A stretch of DNA of 64,000 nucleotides from positions 620,001 to 684,000 of the forward strand of contig JALQCY010000002.1 in assembly GCA_023241745.1 (NCBI GenBank). The letters run 5' to 3'. The stretch's first letter is position 1; the number at the start of each line of letters is the position of its first letter. The notes beneath the pieces were generated by a model. The model had not been told where the DNA came from. It saw nothing but the letters and a program-made list of their open reading frames with translations, and made no database searches. This document shows positions 43,080-52,072 of the stretch, one piece after another. Both the position numbers and the translations under genes were made by a program. The DNA is from Isoptericola peretonis. GTDB lineage: Bacteria > Actinomycetota > Actinomycetes > Actinomycetales > Cellulomonadaceae.

Positions 43080-43700
43080 CTACTCGAACCGCGCCGGGTC
43101 CCCCGCCCCGAGGCGGACCACGTCGGGATACCCCTCGGACCAGTCGACGACGGTGGTCGGCTCGGCGAGCACCTCGCCCCCGTCGACGACGGCGTCGACG
43201 ACGTGGTCGAGCTCCTCCTTGACCTGCCAGCCGTCCGTGAGCGGCTGCTCGGCACCCGGCAGGATCAGCGTGGAGGACAGCAGCGGCTCGCCGAGCTCGC
43301 GCAGCAGCGCCTGCACGACCCGGGAGTCCGGGATCCGCACGCCGATCGTCTTCTTCTTGGGGTGCGCGAGGCGCCGCGGCACCTCGGGCGTGGCCGGGAG
43401 GATGAACGTGTAGGGGCCAGGGGTGGCGGCCTTGATGGCGCGGAAGGCGTTGTTGTCGAGGCGCACGAGCTGGCCGAGCTGGGCGAAGTCGAGGCACACG
43501 AGGGTGAAGTGGTGCTGCGCGTCGAGGTGCCGGATCTGCCGGATCCGCTCCGTGCCGTCGTGCTGACCCACCCGGCAGCCGAGGGCGTACCCGGAGTCCG
43601 TCGGGTAGGCGATCAGCGCACCGTCGCCCAGCATCGAGACGACCTGCCCGATCGCTCGCGGCTGCGGGTCGACCGGGTGCACGTCGAAGTAGCGGGCCAT
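43080..43700 (-). CDS. YrdC/Sua5/YciO-type protein (threonylcarbamoyl-AMP synthase family)
   Basis: This family makes threonylcarbamoyl-AMP for the t6A37 modification of tRNA. The 206-residue protein has the YrdC core: LIAYPTDSGYALGCRVG (about 30-46), PGPYTFILPATPEVPRR (threonine and nucleotide pocket), KKKTIGVRIPD and STLILPG. It lacks the Sua5 C-terminal domain and is closest to the short YciO/YrdC type. A TACGCT element lies 7 nt before ATG 43700. Whether this is the true TsaC or the YciO paralogue is not decided. Confidence 0.85.
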   Translation of the reverse strand: MARYFDVHPVDPQPRAIGQVVSMLGDGALIAYPTDSGYALGCRVGQHDGTERIRQIRHLDAQHHFTLVCLDFAQLGQLVRLDNNAFRAIKAATPGPYTFILPATPEVPRRLAHPKKKTIGVRIPDSRVVQALLRELGEPLLSSTLILPGAEQPLTDGWQVKEELDHVVDAVVDGGEVLAEPTTVVDWSEGYPDVVRLGAGDPARFE

Positions 43701-43737
43701 GCCCGGCAGCGTATCCCCGGGCGCGCGTGCAGGCCGG

Positions 43738-44799
43738 TCAGCCCAGGGCCCGGCGGAGCTCGGCCTCGCTCGCGTTGCCGCCCGAGCAGACCACGCCCAC
43801 CCGACGCCCCGCGAACGCGTCCGGGTGGGTGAGGACGGCCGCGAGGGCCGCGGCACCGGCGCCCTCGGCGACGGTCCGCGCGCCGGTGAGGTAGGCCCGC
43901 TGGGCGGCGGCGATGGCGTCGTCGTCCACGAGGAGGAAGTCCTCGAGGTGGTCGCGGAGCACCTGCTGCGTGAGGGCGAAGCCGCACCCGACGGCGAGCC
44001 CCTCGGCGCGGGTCGCGTTGGCGGCGGTGCGCAGCTCGCCGGCCCGCCAGGAGTCGTGGGCGGCGGGCGAGGCGCTCGCCTGCACGGCGACGACCCGCAG
44101 GCCGGGGGCGAGCGCCGCCGCGACGAGACACGCGGCCGCGGCGCCGGAGCCTCCGCCCACGGGCACCACCAGGACGTCGAGGTCGGGCGCCTGCTGCAGC
44201 AGCTCCAGGGTGGCGGTGGCCACGCCGGCCACGAGGACGGGCTCGTTGGCGGCGCCCACGAGGCGTGCCCCGGTCGCGGCGGCCACCTCGGCCGCACGCA
44301 CGCGGGCGTCGTCGAAGGTCTCGCCGTGCAGGAGGACGTCGGCCCCGAGGTCGCGCACCGCACGCTCCTTGACCGGGTTCGGGTGGTGTGGCATGACGAT
44401 CGTGCAGGCCGTGCCGGTGCGGCGCCCGGCGTGGGCGAGCGCCTGGGCGTGGTTGCCCGTCGAGTAGGCGACGATGCCCCGGCGGCGCTCGGCCTCGTCG
44501 AAGCCGAGCAGCAGGTTGAGCGCTCCCCGCACCTTGAACGCCCCGGTGTGCTGCAGGTTCTCGTGCTTGACGACCAGGCTCGCGCCGTCGGCGCCGGCGT
44601 GCGCGACGGCCCGGTCGAGCTCCGGGTGCGCCAGGGCGGGTGTGCGGACCACGAGCCCGTCGATCCGGCGCGCCGCGGCGAGCACGTCGCGCATCGTCGG
44701 CGGGGCGGGCGCCTCGGGCACGACCGCGGCCGCGGCGGGGGGCGCGACGGACGGCACGGCGGCGGGCACGGCGTCGGGCACCGGGGACGAGGTCGTCAT
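43738..44799 (-). CDS. PLP-dependent threonine/serine dehydratase
   Basis: This 353-residue fold-type II PLP enzyme would turn threonine or serine into 2-oxo acids and ammonia. The lysine that binds PLP is in NLQHTGAFKVRGA, the phosphate loop VPVGGGSGAAAA is intact, and YSTGNHAQALA and CSGGNASE match the family. It has no ACT domain, so it is like catabolic or biosynthetic short forms. It is divergent from a LysR gene, which probably controls it. The first ~35 residues are low-complexity. Confidence 0.9.
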   Translation of the reverse strand: MTTSSPVPDAVPAAVPSVAPPAAAAVVPEAPAPPTMRDVLAAARRIDGLVVRTPALAHPELDRAVAHAGADGASLVVKHENLQHTGAFKVRGALNLLLGFDEAERRRGIVAYSTGNHAQALAHAGRRTGTACTIVMPHHPNPVKERAVRDLGADVLLHGETFDDARVRAAEVAAATGARLVGAANEPVLVAGVATATLELLQQAPDLDVLVVPVGGGSGAAAACLVAAALAPGLRVVAVQASASPAAHDSWRAGELRTAANATRAEGLAVGCGFALTQQVLRDHLEDFLLVDDDAIAAAQRAYLTGARTVAEGAGAAALAAVLTHPDAFAGRRVGVVCSGGNASEAELRRALG

Positions 44800-44857
44800 C
44801 ACAGCAGGATCACCGCGAAGGAACCGATAGGTCCAATGCCTGTTCCGACTTGCGCTC

Positions 44858-44872
44858 ATCGAGGTGATCGAT
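44858..44872. promoter_or_regulatory. LysR-type box between dehydratase and LysR genes
   Basis: ATCGA-N5-TCGAT is a perfect palindrome of the T-N11-A type recognised by LysR regulators. It lies 23 bp from the LysR start and 59 bp from the dehydratase start. Confidence 0.6.
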
Positions 44873-44894
44873 GGATGGGCCGTAGGCTGGGCGG

Positions 44895-45827
44895 GTGTCC
44901 GTCGAGCCCGCTCCCCCACCCCACCTGGATCTCACCCGGCTGCGCGTCCTCGCCGCCGTCGCACGCACCGGCTCGGTGACGGGCGCGGCCCGCGAGCTGC
45001 ACTACGCGCAGCCGTCGGTGAGCCACCATCTCGCGCGGCTCGAGGCCGAGGCGGGGATCCCGCTGCTGCAGCGGGCCGGGCGCGGCGTCCGGCTCACGGA
45101 GGCCGGCTCGCTCCTGGCGGCGCGGGCCGAGGAGATCCTGGGCCGGGTCGAGGGGGCGCGCCGCGAGCTGGACGCCCTCGTCGGGCTGCGGGCCGGGCGC
45201 GCGCGGCTGGCCGCGTTCCCCTCCGCGCTCGCGACCCTGGTGCCCGCCGCCGTCGCCGGCCTGCGCGCCGCCCACCCGGGGCTCGGCGTCGGGCTGGTCG
45301 AGGCCGAGCCGCCCGAGGCCGTGGCCGCCCTGCAGGCGGGGGACGTGGACGTCGCCCTCGTGTTCCGCCACACCGACGCGCAGCCCGACCGTCCGGCCAT
45401 GGACCTGTCGAGGTTCGAGGTGACGGTGGTGCACACCGAGCCGATCGCCCTGGTGCGCCGCGCGGACGCCGGCGTCGCGGACGAGGCGCCGCCGGCGCTG
45501 ACGGCCCTGCGCGACGAGGCCTGGATCGCCGGCTGCGAGCGCTGCCGGGCCGACCTGGTCGCCCGGTGCGCGGCCGGCGGGTTCGTGCCGCGCATCGCCT
45601 TCGAGACCGACGACTACGTGGCGGTGCAGGCGCTGGTCGCGTCCGGCGCCGGGGTGAGCCTGCTGCCGTCGCTGGCGCTGCGGGCGCACCGCAACCCGGA
45701 CGTCGTCGCGCAGCACCTTCCCGGGGCCACCCGCCAGGTGCTGGCGCTCACCGTCGGGGCACCGACCCCCGCGGCGCACGCCCTCGTCGAGCGGCTGGTC
45801 GAGGCGGGCATCGCCGCCCACGCCTAG
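44895..45827 (+). CDS. LysR-family transcriptional regulator
   Basis: The 310-residue protein has the N-terminal winged helix (LTRLRVLAAVARTGSVTGAAREL, then AQPSVSHHLARLE) and the two-lobe co-inducer domain. A TAGGCT element lies 6 nt before GTG 44895. The divergent threonine/serine dehydratase is the natural target. The cluster CERCRADLVARC (three Cys, about 214-226) in the effector domain is unusual and may bind metal or sense redox (inference). The lipase maturation factor gene begins 9 bp later. Confidence 0.88.
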   Translation: MSVEPAPPPHLDLTRLRVLAAVARTGSVTGAARELHYAQPSVSHHLARLEAEAGIPLLQRAGRGVRLTEAGSLLAARAEEILGRVEGARRELDALVGLRAGRARLAAFPSALATLVPAAVAGLRAAHPGLGVGLVEAEPPEAVAALQAGDVDVALVFRHTDAQPDRPAMDLSRFEVTVVHTEPIALVRRADAGVADEAPPALTALRDEAWIAGCERCRADLVARCAAGGFVPRIAFETDDYVAVQALVASGAGVSLLPSLALRAHRNPDVVAQHLPGATRQVLALTVGAPTPAAHALVERLVEAGIAAHA

Positions 45828-45836
45828 CGTGGAGCC

Positions 45837-47387
45837 ATGTCTGCGCAGCTGCCGCCGGACCTGCCGGCCGGGCTCGCGGGTCTGCTCGACGGGTGGTGGG
45901 CGTCCGCCGACTACGACGTCGCCCGCGAGGTGCTGCAGCGTGGCGTCGGCGCCCTGCTGTGCCTGGCGTTCCTCCAGGCGCTCGGGCAGTTCCGCCCGCT
46001 GCTCGGGGAGCGCGGTCTCCTGCCGGTGCGGCGGTTCACCGCCCGCGTGCGCTTCCGGGACGCGCCGTCGCTCTTCCACCTGCACTACTCGGACCGGCTT
46101 CTGGTGGTGGTCGCGGGCCTCGGGGCCGCGGGCGGCGCCGCGGTCGTCGTCGGGCTCCCCCAGGCCGGGCCCTGGTGGGTTCCGACGCTCGTGCTGCTGG
46201 CCCTGTGGGCGGCGTACCTGTCGATCGTCACGGTGGGGCAGCGGTTCTACGCGTTCGGCTGGGAGACGCTGCTGTGCGAGCTGGCGTTCCTCGCCGCGTG
46301 GTTCGGCTCCCCTGCCGTGCCCGTGCCCTTCCTGCTCGTGCTCGCCGCCCGCTGGCTGCTGTTCCGGCTGGAGCTCGGGGCCGGGCTCATCAAGTGGCGC
46401 GGCGACCCGGCGTGGCGCGATCTCACGGCTCTCGACTACCACCATGAGACGCAGCCCATGCCCGGCCCGTTCAGCTGGCACGCCCATCACCTGCCGAGGT
46501 GGTGGCACCGCACGGAGGTGGTCGGCAACCACGTGACGCAGCTGCTCGTGCCCTGGCTCCTGTGGCTGCCGCAGCCCCTGCCGAGCGTCGCGGGCGCCGT
46601 CGTCGTGCTCACCCAGGGGTGGCTGGTGCTCACCGGCAACTTCGCCTGGTTGAACTGGGCGACCATCGTGCTCGGGGCCGCCATGGTCTCCGACGACGTG
46701 TGGCGCGCCCTACTCGGCGGGCTCGTCCCGGGCACGTCGGCGAGCGCCGACGCCGCCGTGCCCGAGGTGCCGCTGGGCTACCTCGTGGTGGCGAGCCTGG
46801 TCGTGCTGGTGCTCGCCGCGGCCTCGGTGCGCCCGGCCGTGAACCTCGTGTCGCGGCACCAGAGGATGAACGCGAGCTTCGAGCCGCTGCGCCTGGTCAA
46901 CGCCTACGGCGCGTTCGGCAGCGTGACCCGCCGCCGGGACGAGGTGGTCGTCGAGGGGACCCTCGCGGAACGCCCGGGTCCCGACGACTGGCGCGAGTAC
47001 GGGTTCCGTGGCAAGCCCGGCGACGTGGGCCGCCGCCCGCCGCAGGTGGCGCCGTACCACCTGCGGCTGGACTGGGTGCTGTGGTTCGTGCCCCTGGGCG
47101 TCTCGGGGCCGTGGATCCCGGAGCTGTGCCGTCGGCTCCTCGAGGCGGACCCGGCCACCCTGCGCCTGCTGCGCCACGACCCGTTCGACGGTGCCCACCC
47201 GCGCTGGGTGCGGCTCCGCCTGTTCCGCTACCGGTACACGACGCCCGACGAGCGGCGCCGCTCGGGCGACTGGTGGGTACGGCGCGAGCTGGAGACGATC
47301 GTCGACCCCGTCCGGCTCTCCGTCGGCGGCGGCCTCACCCGCGGCGGGTCTGCCGGAGGTACTGCCAGCCGACCGCGAGGCCGCTGA
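45837..47387 (+). CDS. Lipase maturation factor-family membrane protein
   Basis: This 516-residue integral membrane protein resembles the LMF family, which helps lipases fold in eukaryotes and is widespread but uncharacterised in bacteria. About eight helices are followed by a soluble C-terminal domain (from about residue 340). Motifs include LIKWRGDPAWRDLTALDYHHETQPMP split around the GDPAWRDL core, and the later LRLVNAYGAFGSVT and EYGFRGKPGD. A TAGCGT element lies 6 nt before the ATG. It overlaps the convergent ABC permease gene by 53 bp. Confidence 0.87.
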   Translation: MSAQLPPDLPAGLAGLLDGWWASADYDVAREVLQRGVGALLCLAFLQALGQFRPLLGERGLLPVRRFTARVRFRDAPSLFHLHYSDRLLVVVAGLGAAGGAAVVVGLPQAGPWWVPTLVLLALWAAYLSIVTVGQRFYAFGWETLLCELAFLAAWFGSPAVPVPFLLVLAARWLLFRLELGAGLIKWRGDPAWRDLTALDYHHETQPMPGPFSWHAHHLPRWWHRTEVVGNHVTQLLVPWLLWLPQPLPSVAGAVVVLTQGWLVLTGNFAWLNWATIVLGAAMVSDDVWRALLGGLVPGTSASADAAVPEVPLGYLVVASLVVLVLAAASVRPAVNLVSRHQRMNASFEPLRLVNAYGAFGSVTRRRDEVVVEGTLAERPGPDDWREYGFRGKPGDVGRRPPQVAPYHLRLDWVLWFVPLGVSGPWIPELCRRLLEADPATLRLLRHDPFDGAHPRWVRLRLFRYRYTTPDERRRSGDWWVRRELETIVDPVRLSVGGGLTRGGSAGGTASRPRGR

Positions 47388-49266
47388 CGAGCAGGGCCAG
47401 ACCGAGCACGACCATCGCGGCGACCGCCGGCCAGGCCAGGTGGGGCGGCACGTGCAGGGCGAGGAACCACGACGGCTCGACGTCGTCCGCCCCGACGCCC
47501 GCGCGGAGCAGCGCGGCCGGGACGACGCCCTGCGCGGCCAGCGGCACCCAGCACACCGTGAGGGTCACCAGGACGTAGAGACGTCGCCCCGCCGGCGCGC
47601 GGTCGAGGCCGACCCGGGCGAGCACGTCCCGGACGGGCGGCGCGCCTGCAGGCCGCCCACCGGGTCGGACCGGTGGCAGCCTGCGTTGACCCGGACGGCG
47701 CGGTGCGGACGGCGCGGCGCGGGGACCGCGGGTGCCCGTGCGGAGCGCCAGCAAGAGCTCCGGAGCGGTCGCCTCCAGCCGCCGCGCGGCGAGCCCGCCG
47801 AGCGCCCAGGCGAGCACCGCCCCGGTCGTGACGCCCACGACCGGTGCGGCCCACCCGGGGCCCCGTGCCGCGGCCAGCACCGCGGGGAGGGCGCTCACCG
47901 CGGTCAGCGCGAGGACGACGAGCACCTGCGTGAAGTCGACGCCGTTCTGCAGCAGGTTGCCGCCGCGACGGTGCGGGTCGGGCAGCGGCACCGGCCGCAG
48001 CACCGAGGCGAGCGCGACCACGCCGGACCCACCGCCCAGGACCGCGGGCAGCAGCGCGGCCAGCCAGACCACGGCCCAGCCCTGGCCCGACGCGACGACG
48101 CCGCCGACGCTCAGCACCAGGGCGGGCGGTGCCGCGACCACCAGCCAGGCGAGCTGCCGCCCCCGCACGTCGTGGGACAGGCCGCCCGGCACGGTGAGCT
48201 TCACCCACAGCTCCGTGCCGTCGTCGCCGTAGAGGTTGGACGAGACGGCGGCGAGCCACACGGCGAGCACGAGGCCCGTCCACGGCACGAAGACCCAGGA
48301 CCCGACCGCGACGGGAAGGAGGCACAGCACGAGGGCGTAGCAGACGGCGAAGCACGCGAGATGCACGCGCAGCCGGTCGCGCGACCAGGTGCGCAGCTCG
48401 CGGGCCACGACGGCGCCGACAGGCCCTCGGGCGCGCCGCCCCGCGCCCCCGGCCCGCCCCGTCGCCCGCCGGACCCGCGGCGCGGTGAGGCGTCGGCCCA
48501 CCAGGAACGACCAGACCCACCAGGCCGCGACCGCGAGCGCGACGAGCCCGCCGAGGGCCGCGAGGACGCCCCTGAGGTCCCCGCGCCCCGCCGCCTCCAC
48601 CGCCGCGAGACCCCAGCCGGACGGGGCGGCGCGAAGCCCGGCGGCGACCGTGTCCGGCAGGCCGTCGCGGGTCATGGTCCCGGCGACGGGCGCGAGCACC
48701 CAGGCCGAATGGGTCGCGGCCAGCAGGGCCGCGCTGACGACCCCGGCGGCGCCGGCGCCCGCCCGGGAACCCATCACCTGGTTCGCCGCGGCGGTCACGA
48801 GGCGGGAGGTGATCACCGTGGCGACGAGCTGGGCGAGGGCCGCGGCCACCGCGACGGCGAGGGCGCCCGCCCCGTGGCCGGAGCGGGCGGCCAGGACGAC
48901 GAGGCTGCCGAGGGCGACCAGGGTGACGGTCGGGGCGACCCCGACGAACGCGGCGAGCCCGAGCGCCGCGGTGATCCGGCGACGCCCGAGCGGCAGCAGC
49001 GCGAAGTGCTCCGGGCGAAGGGACTCGTCCCCGCCGCCGAAGAGCACCGGGCCGACGAACCATCCGAGCGTCCACACGGCGAGGGCGACGGCGAGCAGGT
49101 CGGACGCCCGCTCCGCCGACAGGGGCGCCGTGACGGGCGGACCGCCGGCGGCGACGGCGAGGACGGCCGCCGCCAATAAGAGCCCGACGATGCCGCCCGT
49201 CGCGGTCGCGGCCGCGCGCGGGCCGGTGGCGGAGTGCCGCAGCACGGCCAGCTTGGTCCGGATCAC
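47335..49266 (-). CDS. ABC transporter permease
   Basis: The 643-residue protein has about twelve hydrophobic helices and is the membrane partner of the ATPase encoded directly upstream. It resembles large bacterial exporters with a long permease (ABC-2-like). The GTG at 49266 overlaps the ATPase stop (GTGA). GTG 49278 is another possibility. The substrate is not evident. A conserved charged loop GDDGTELWVKLTVPGG lies near the middle. The C-terminal end overlaps the LMF gene on the other strand by 53 bp. Confidence 0.83.
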   Translation of the reverse strand: MIRTKLAVLRHSATGPRAAATATGGIVGLLLAAAVLAVAAGGPPVTAPLSAERASDLLAVALAVWTLGWFVGPVLFGGGDESLRPEHFALLPLGRRRITAALGLAAFVGVAPTVTLVALGSLVVLAARSGHGAGALAVAVAAALAQLVATVITSRLVTAAANQVMGSRAGAGAAGVVSAALLAATHSAWVLAPVAGTMTRDGLPDTVAAGLRAAPSGWGLAAVEAAGRGDLRGVLAALGGLVALAVAAWWVWSFLVGRRLTAPRVRRATGRAGGAGRRARGPVGAVVARELRTWSRDRLRVHLACFAVCYALVLCLLPVAVGSWVFVPWTGLVLAVWLAAVSSNLYGDDGTELWVKLTVPGGLSHDVRGRQLAWLVVAAPPALVLSVGGVVASGQGWAVVWLAALLPAVLGGGSGVVALASVLRPVPLPDPHRRGGNLLQNGVDFTQVLVVLALTAVSALPAVLAAARGPGWAAPVVGVTTGAVLAWALGGLAARRLEATAPELLLALRTGTRGPRAAPSAPRRPGQRRLPPVRPGGRPAGAPPVRDVLARVGLDRAPAGRRLYVLVTLTVCWVPLAAQGVVPAALLRAGVGADDVEPSWFLALHVPPHLAWPAVAAMVVLGLALLVSGLAVGWQYLRQTRRG

Positions 49267-50045
49267 GGCCGCAACCACGGCAGCCCCTCCTCGATCCGGC
49301 GGCCCCGTCCGCCGACGAGGCTCACGAAGCGCGCCTCGAGCCCTGCGCCGGCCGCCACCTCGGCCGTCGTCCCGGCGGCCACGACCCGGCCGTCGACGAT
49401 CGCCGCGACCCGGTCGCACACCTGCTCGACGACCGCCATGACGTGGCTCGAGAACACGACCGTGCCGCCGTCGTCGACGTACCGCCGCAGGAGCCCCTTG
49501 ATCGTCGCCGCGGAGACGGGGTCGACCGCCTCCAGCGGCTCGTCCAGCACCAGCAGCCGTGGCGCGTGCAGGAGCGCCGCGGCGAGCCCGATCTTCTTGC
49601 GCATCCCGGTGGAGTACTCGGCGACGAGGGTCCGGGGCGCGTCGTCCAGCCCCAGGACGCCCAGCAGGTCCCCCGCGCGCCGCTCCACGTCGGCGGGCGC
49701 CATGCCCCGCAGCAGCCCGGTGAAGCGGAGCAGCTCGCGGCCCGTGAGCCGCTCGGGCAGCGCGAGCCCGTCCGGCAGGACGCCGAGCAGCCGTTGCGCG
49801 TCCGCGCGGCGCGACCAGACGTCGACGCCGAACACCTCGGCCCGCCCGGAGTCGGGCCGCAGCAGCCCGGTCGCCATCGCCAGGGTCGTCGACTTCCCGG
49901 CGCCGTTGGGGCCGACCAGCCCGAACCACGACCCCCGGGGCACCTCGAGGTCGACGGCCTCGACCGCGACCTTGGCGCCGAAGGACCTCGCGAGCCCCTC
50001 GATCCGCAACGCCACCACGTCCGGACGCACGGTTCTCACCACCAC
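49263..50045 (-). CDS. ABC transporter ATP-binding protein
   Basis: This 260-residue ATPase has Walker A GPNGAGKST, Q-loop region, signature YSTGMRKK (for LSGGQ), Walker B LLVLDEPLEAVDP and the switch His in FSSHVM. That signature is normal for ABC-2 drug or lipid exporters. The GTG at 50045 was chosen because GGAGAGGGGGC lies just before it. The longer frame from 50090 would begin inside the TetR operator. It is controlled by the divergent TetR gene. Confidence 0.9.
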   Translation of the reverse strand: MVVRTVRPDVVALRIEGLARSFGAKVAVEAVDLEVPRGSWFGLVGPNGAGKSTTLAMATGLLRPDSGRAEVFGVDVWSRRADAQRLLGVLPDGLALPERLTGRELLRFTGLLRGMAPADVERRAGDLLGVLGLDDAPRTLVAEYSTGMRKKIGLAAALLHAPRLLVLDEPLEAVDPVSAATIKGLLRRYVDDGGTVVFSSHVMAVVEQVCDRVAAIVDGRVVAAGTTAEVAAGAGLEARFVSLVGGRGRRIEEGLPWLRP

Positions 50046-50081
50046 GCCCCCTCTCCGGGCCCCGACCACCGGCGCCCCATA

Positions 50082-50099
50082 GAACGGCACGTGCCGTGC
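50082..50099. promoter_or_regulatory. TetR operator 1 (imperfect palindrome)
   Basis: GAACGGCACGTGCCGTGC differs from the perfect operator 2 only at the second-last base (G instead of T). It lies 37 bp upstream of the ABC ATPase start. Confidence 0.8.
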
Positions 50100-50139
50100 C
50101 GATATCGGAGAGCATGCCCGTGCGCCGCCACCACGTCAA

Positions 50140-50157
50140 GAACGGCACGTGCCGTTC
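50140..50157. promoter_or_regulatory. TetR operator 2 (perfect 18-bp palindrome)
   Basis: GAACGGCACGTGCCGTTC is a perfect palindrome. It ends 16 bp before the tetR start and directly abuts the TAGGGT element at 50161, so repressor binding would block tetR transcription. The spacing from operator 1 is 58 bp. Confidence 0.85.
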
Positions 50158-50173
50158 CGGTAGGGTCGTGACC

Positions 50174-50755
50174 ATGCCGGCTCCCCGCACGTCCGCCCAT
50201 GACGACCGCACCGAGCGCATCATGCGCACGACGGTCGCCCTCGCCCGGGAGGTCGGGTACTCGAACCTCGGCATCGAGGCGGTCGCCGCGGGCGCCGGCG
50301 TCGGCAAGCACACCGTGTACCGCCGCTGGTCCTCGAAGGGCGCCCTGTTCCTCGACTCGGTGCTGACCCTGCACGCCAGCAGCCTCGACTACCCCGACAC
50401 GGGCGACGTGGTGGCGGACGTCAAGCGGCAGATCTACGACGCCGTCGACCTCCTCGCGAGCGACGAGGTCGCGCCGCTGTTCCGCGCGCTCGTCGCCGAG
50501 GCGCAGCGGGACGACGAGGTCGCCGCCGCGCTCGTCGAGCGCTTCGCGGCACCCCAGAAGGCCAAGACGGTCGCCCGGCTCGCCGCCGCCCGGTCCGCGG
50601 GCCAGATCGCCGCGGACGCCGACCTCGAGCTCGCGATGGTGACGCTGTCCGGGCCGCTGTACTACCTGCTGCTCGTGACGCACGAGCCGGTGACGCACGA
50701 CGTCGTCGACCGGATCGTGGACGCGCTCTTCGCCGGTCTCACGCCCCGCGCCTGA
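50174..50755 (+). CDS. TetR-family transcriptional repressor
   Basis: The 193-residue TetR protein has the N-terminal HTH (MRTTVALAREVGYSNLGIEAVAAGAGVGKHTVYRRW broken into helix 1, helix 2 and recognition helix VGKHTVYRRW) and a ligand-binding C-terminus. TAGGGT ends 7 nt before ATG 50174 (leaderless). It faces the ABC transporter operon, and the two palindromes between them are almost certainly its operators. The inducer is presumably the exported compound. Confidence 0.92.
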   Translation: MPAPRTSAHDDRTERIMRTTVALAREVGYSNLGIEAVAAGAGVGKHTVYRRWSSKGALFLDSVLTLHASSLDYPDTGDVVADVKRQIYDAVDLLASDEVAPLFRALVAEAQRDDEVAAALVERFAAPQKAKTVARLAAARSAGQIAADADLELAMVTLSGPLYYLLLVTHEPVTHDVVDRIVDALFAGLTPRA

Positions 50756-50819
50756 ACCCGCCACGCGGGCTGCCGCGACCGCTTGCCACCCGTCAGCCAC
50801 GCGTGCCACGATGCTCAGC

Positions 50820-50827
50820 AACCGGTT
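50820..50827. promoter_or_regulatory. LacI-type CCGG palindrome before the pectinesterase gene
   Basis: AACCGGTT lies in the context GCAACCGGTTTC, about 58 bp upstream of the start. Central CG palindromes of this kind are typical for LacI-family sugar regulators. This is only a weak match. Confidence 0.3.
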
Positions 50828-50884
50828 TCTCACCGCCGAGCACCGTCCGGGTCGTCGCCGACCCGCCGATCCCAGGAGGCACCG

Positions 50885-52006
50885 TTGCCCGCAGCTCAGG
50901 AGAACCCCGCCCCCGACGGCCCACGGACCGTCCGCCGCCGCTCCGTCCTGGCCCTGCCGGGCGTGCTCGCGCTGGGCGCCGCACTGGCCGGGGCGCCGTC
51001 CGCGTCGGCGGCAGCCCCGCGGCCCGTCGTCTCCCCCGCCGCGACGCGCCTCGTGGTCGCGGCCGACGGCACGGGTGACGCCACCACGATCCAGCAGGCC
51101 GTCGACCTCGCGCCGTCGGGGTCGACCGGCCGCGTCGAGATCCTCGTCCGGCCCGGCACCTACCACGGCCGGGTCGACATCGGATCGGCCAAGACCAACC
51201 TCACGATCGTGGGCGCGACCGGCGACCCCGAGGACGTCGTCATCACCGACGACCGCGCGGCGGGCACCCCCAAGCCCGGCGGCGGCACCTGGGGCACGAC
51301 GGGCAGCGCGACGGTGACGGTGTCCGGCGCCGGCTTCGAGGCGCGCCACGTGACCTTCGAGAACGCGTTCGACGAGGCCGCCCACCCCGAGCTGTCCGGG
51401 CACCAGGCCGTCGCCGTCAAGACCCGCGCCGACCGGGTCGTCTTCGACCACGTCCGCTTCCTCGGCAACCAGGACACCCTCTACCTGGACACCCCGAGCG
51501 CAGACGTGCCCGCCCGCGTCTACGTGACGAACAGCTGGGTCGAGGGCGACGTCGACTTCGTGTTCGGCCGCGCGACGGCGGTCATCGAGGACTCGACCAT
51601 CAAGGCGCTCCGCCGCGACAGCACGCCCTCGGGGTACGTCTTCGCGCCGAGCACGTCCTCCGGCTTCGCGCACGGGTTCCTCGTGACCGGGACCCGGTTC
51701 CTCACGAACGCAGGCCCGGGCACGTACTACCTGGGCCGTCCGTGGCACCCGAGCAGCAACCCGGACACCGACCCGCGGGTCGTGGTCCGCGACTCGTGGC
51801 TGGGGGCGCACCTGCGCGGCGACGACGTCTGGACCACGATGTCCGGGTTCGACTGGTACCCCGGAAGCAACGCGGAGCACGCCAACAGCGGCCCGGGCGC
51901 GGTCACGAGCCCGGCGCGGCCCCGGCTGACCGACGCCGAGGCCGCCGGGCACACCCGCGAGGCGTACCTCGCGGGCGACGACGGCTGGGCTCCCTGGCGG
52001 GACTGA
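50885..52006 (+). CDS. Secreted pectin methylesterase (CE8), Tat signal
   Basis: This enzyme removes methyl groups from pectin. The 373-residue protein has a twin-arginine signal (TVRRRSVLALPGVLALGAALAG, residues about 18-45, with RRRSVL), then a right-handed beta-helix with the family motifs: GNQDTLY (catalytic Asp/Gln), GDVDFVFG (catalytic Asp) and YLGRPW (Arg, Trp). All catalytic residues are present. The start is TTG 50885, with a strong AGGAGGC before it. No other plant-polysaccharide gene is adjacent. A hairpin follows the stop. Confidence 0.92.
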   Translation: MPAAQENPAPDGPRTVRRRSVLALPGVLALGAALAGAPSASAAAPRPVVSPAATRLVVAADGTGDATTIQQAVDLAPSGSTGRVEILVRPGTYHGRVDIGSAKTNLTIVGATGDPEDVVITDDRAAGTPKPGGGTWGTTGSATVTVSGAGFEARHVTFENAFDEAAHPELSGHQAVAVKTRADRVVFDHVRFLGNQDTLYLDTPSADVPARVYVTNSWVEGDVDFVFGRATAVIEDSTIKALRRDSTPSGYVFAPSTSSGFAHGFLVTGTRFLTNAGPGTYYLGRPWHPSSNPDTDPRVVVRDSWLGAHLRGDDVWTTMSGFDWYPGSNAEHANSGPGAVTSPARPRLTDAEAAGHTREAYLAGDDGWAPWRD

Positions 52007-52010
52007 GCGC

Positions 52011-52055
52011 CGTCGCCGGGCCGGTCCGGGACTCGTCCCGACCGGCCCGGCGACG
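52011..52055. terminator. Bidirectional hairpin after the pectinesterase gene
   Basis: CGTCGCCGGGCCGGTCCGGG (52011-52030) pairs with 52037-52055 with one bulge and a 6-nt loop. The genes on each side converge. Confidence 0.65.
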
Positions 52056-52072
52056 CTCGGCCGCGAGGGTCG

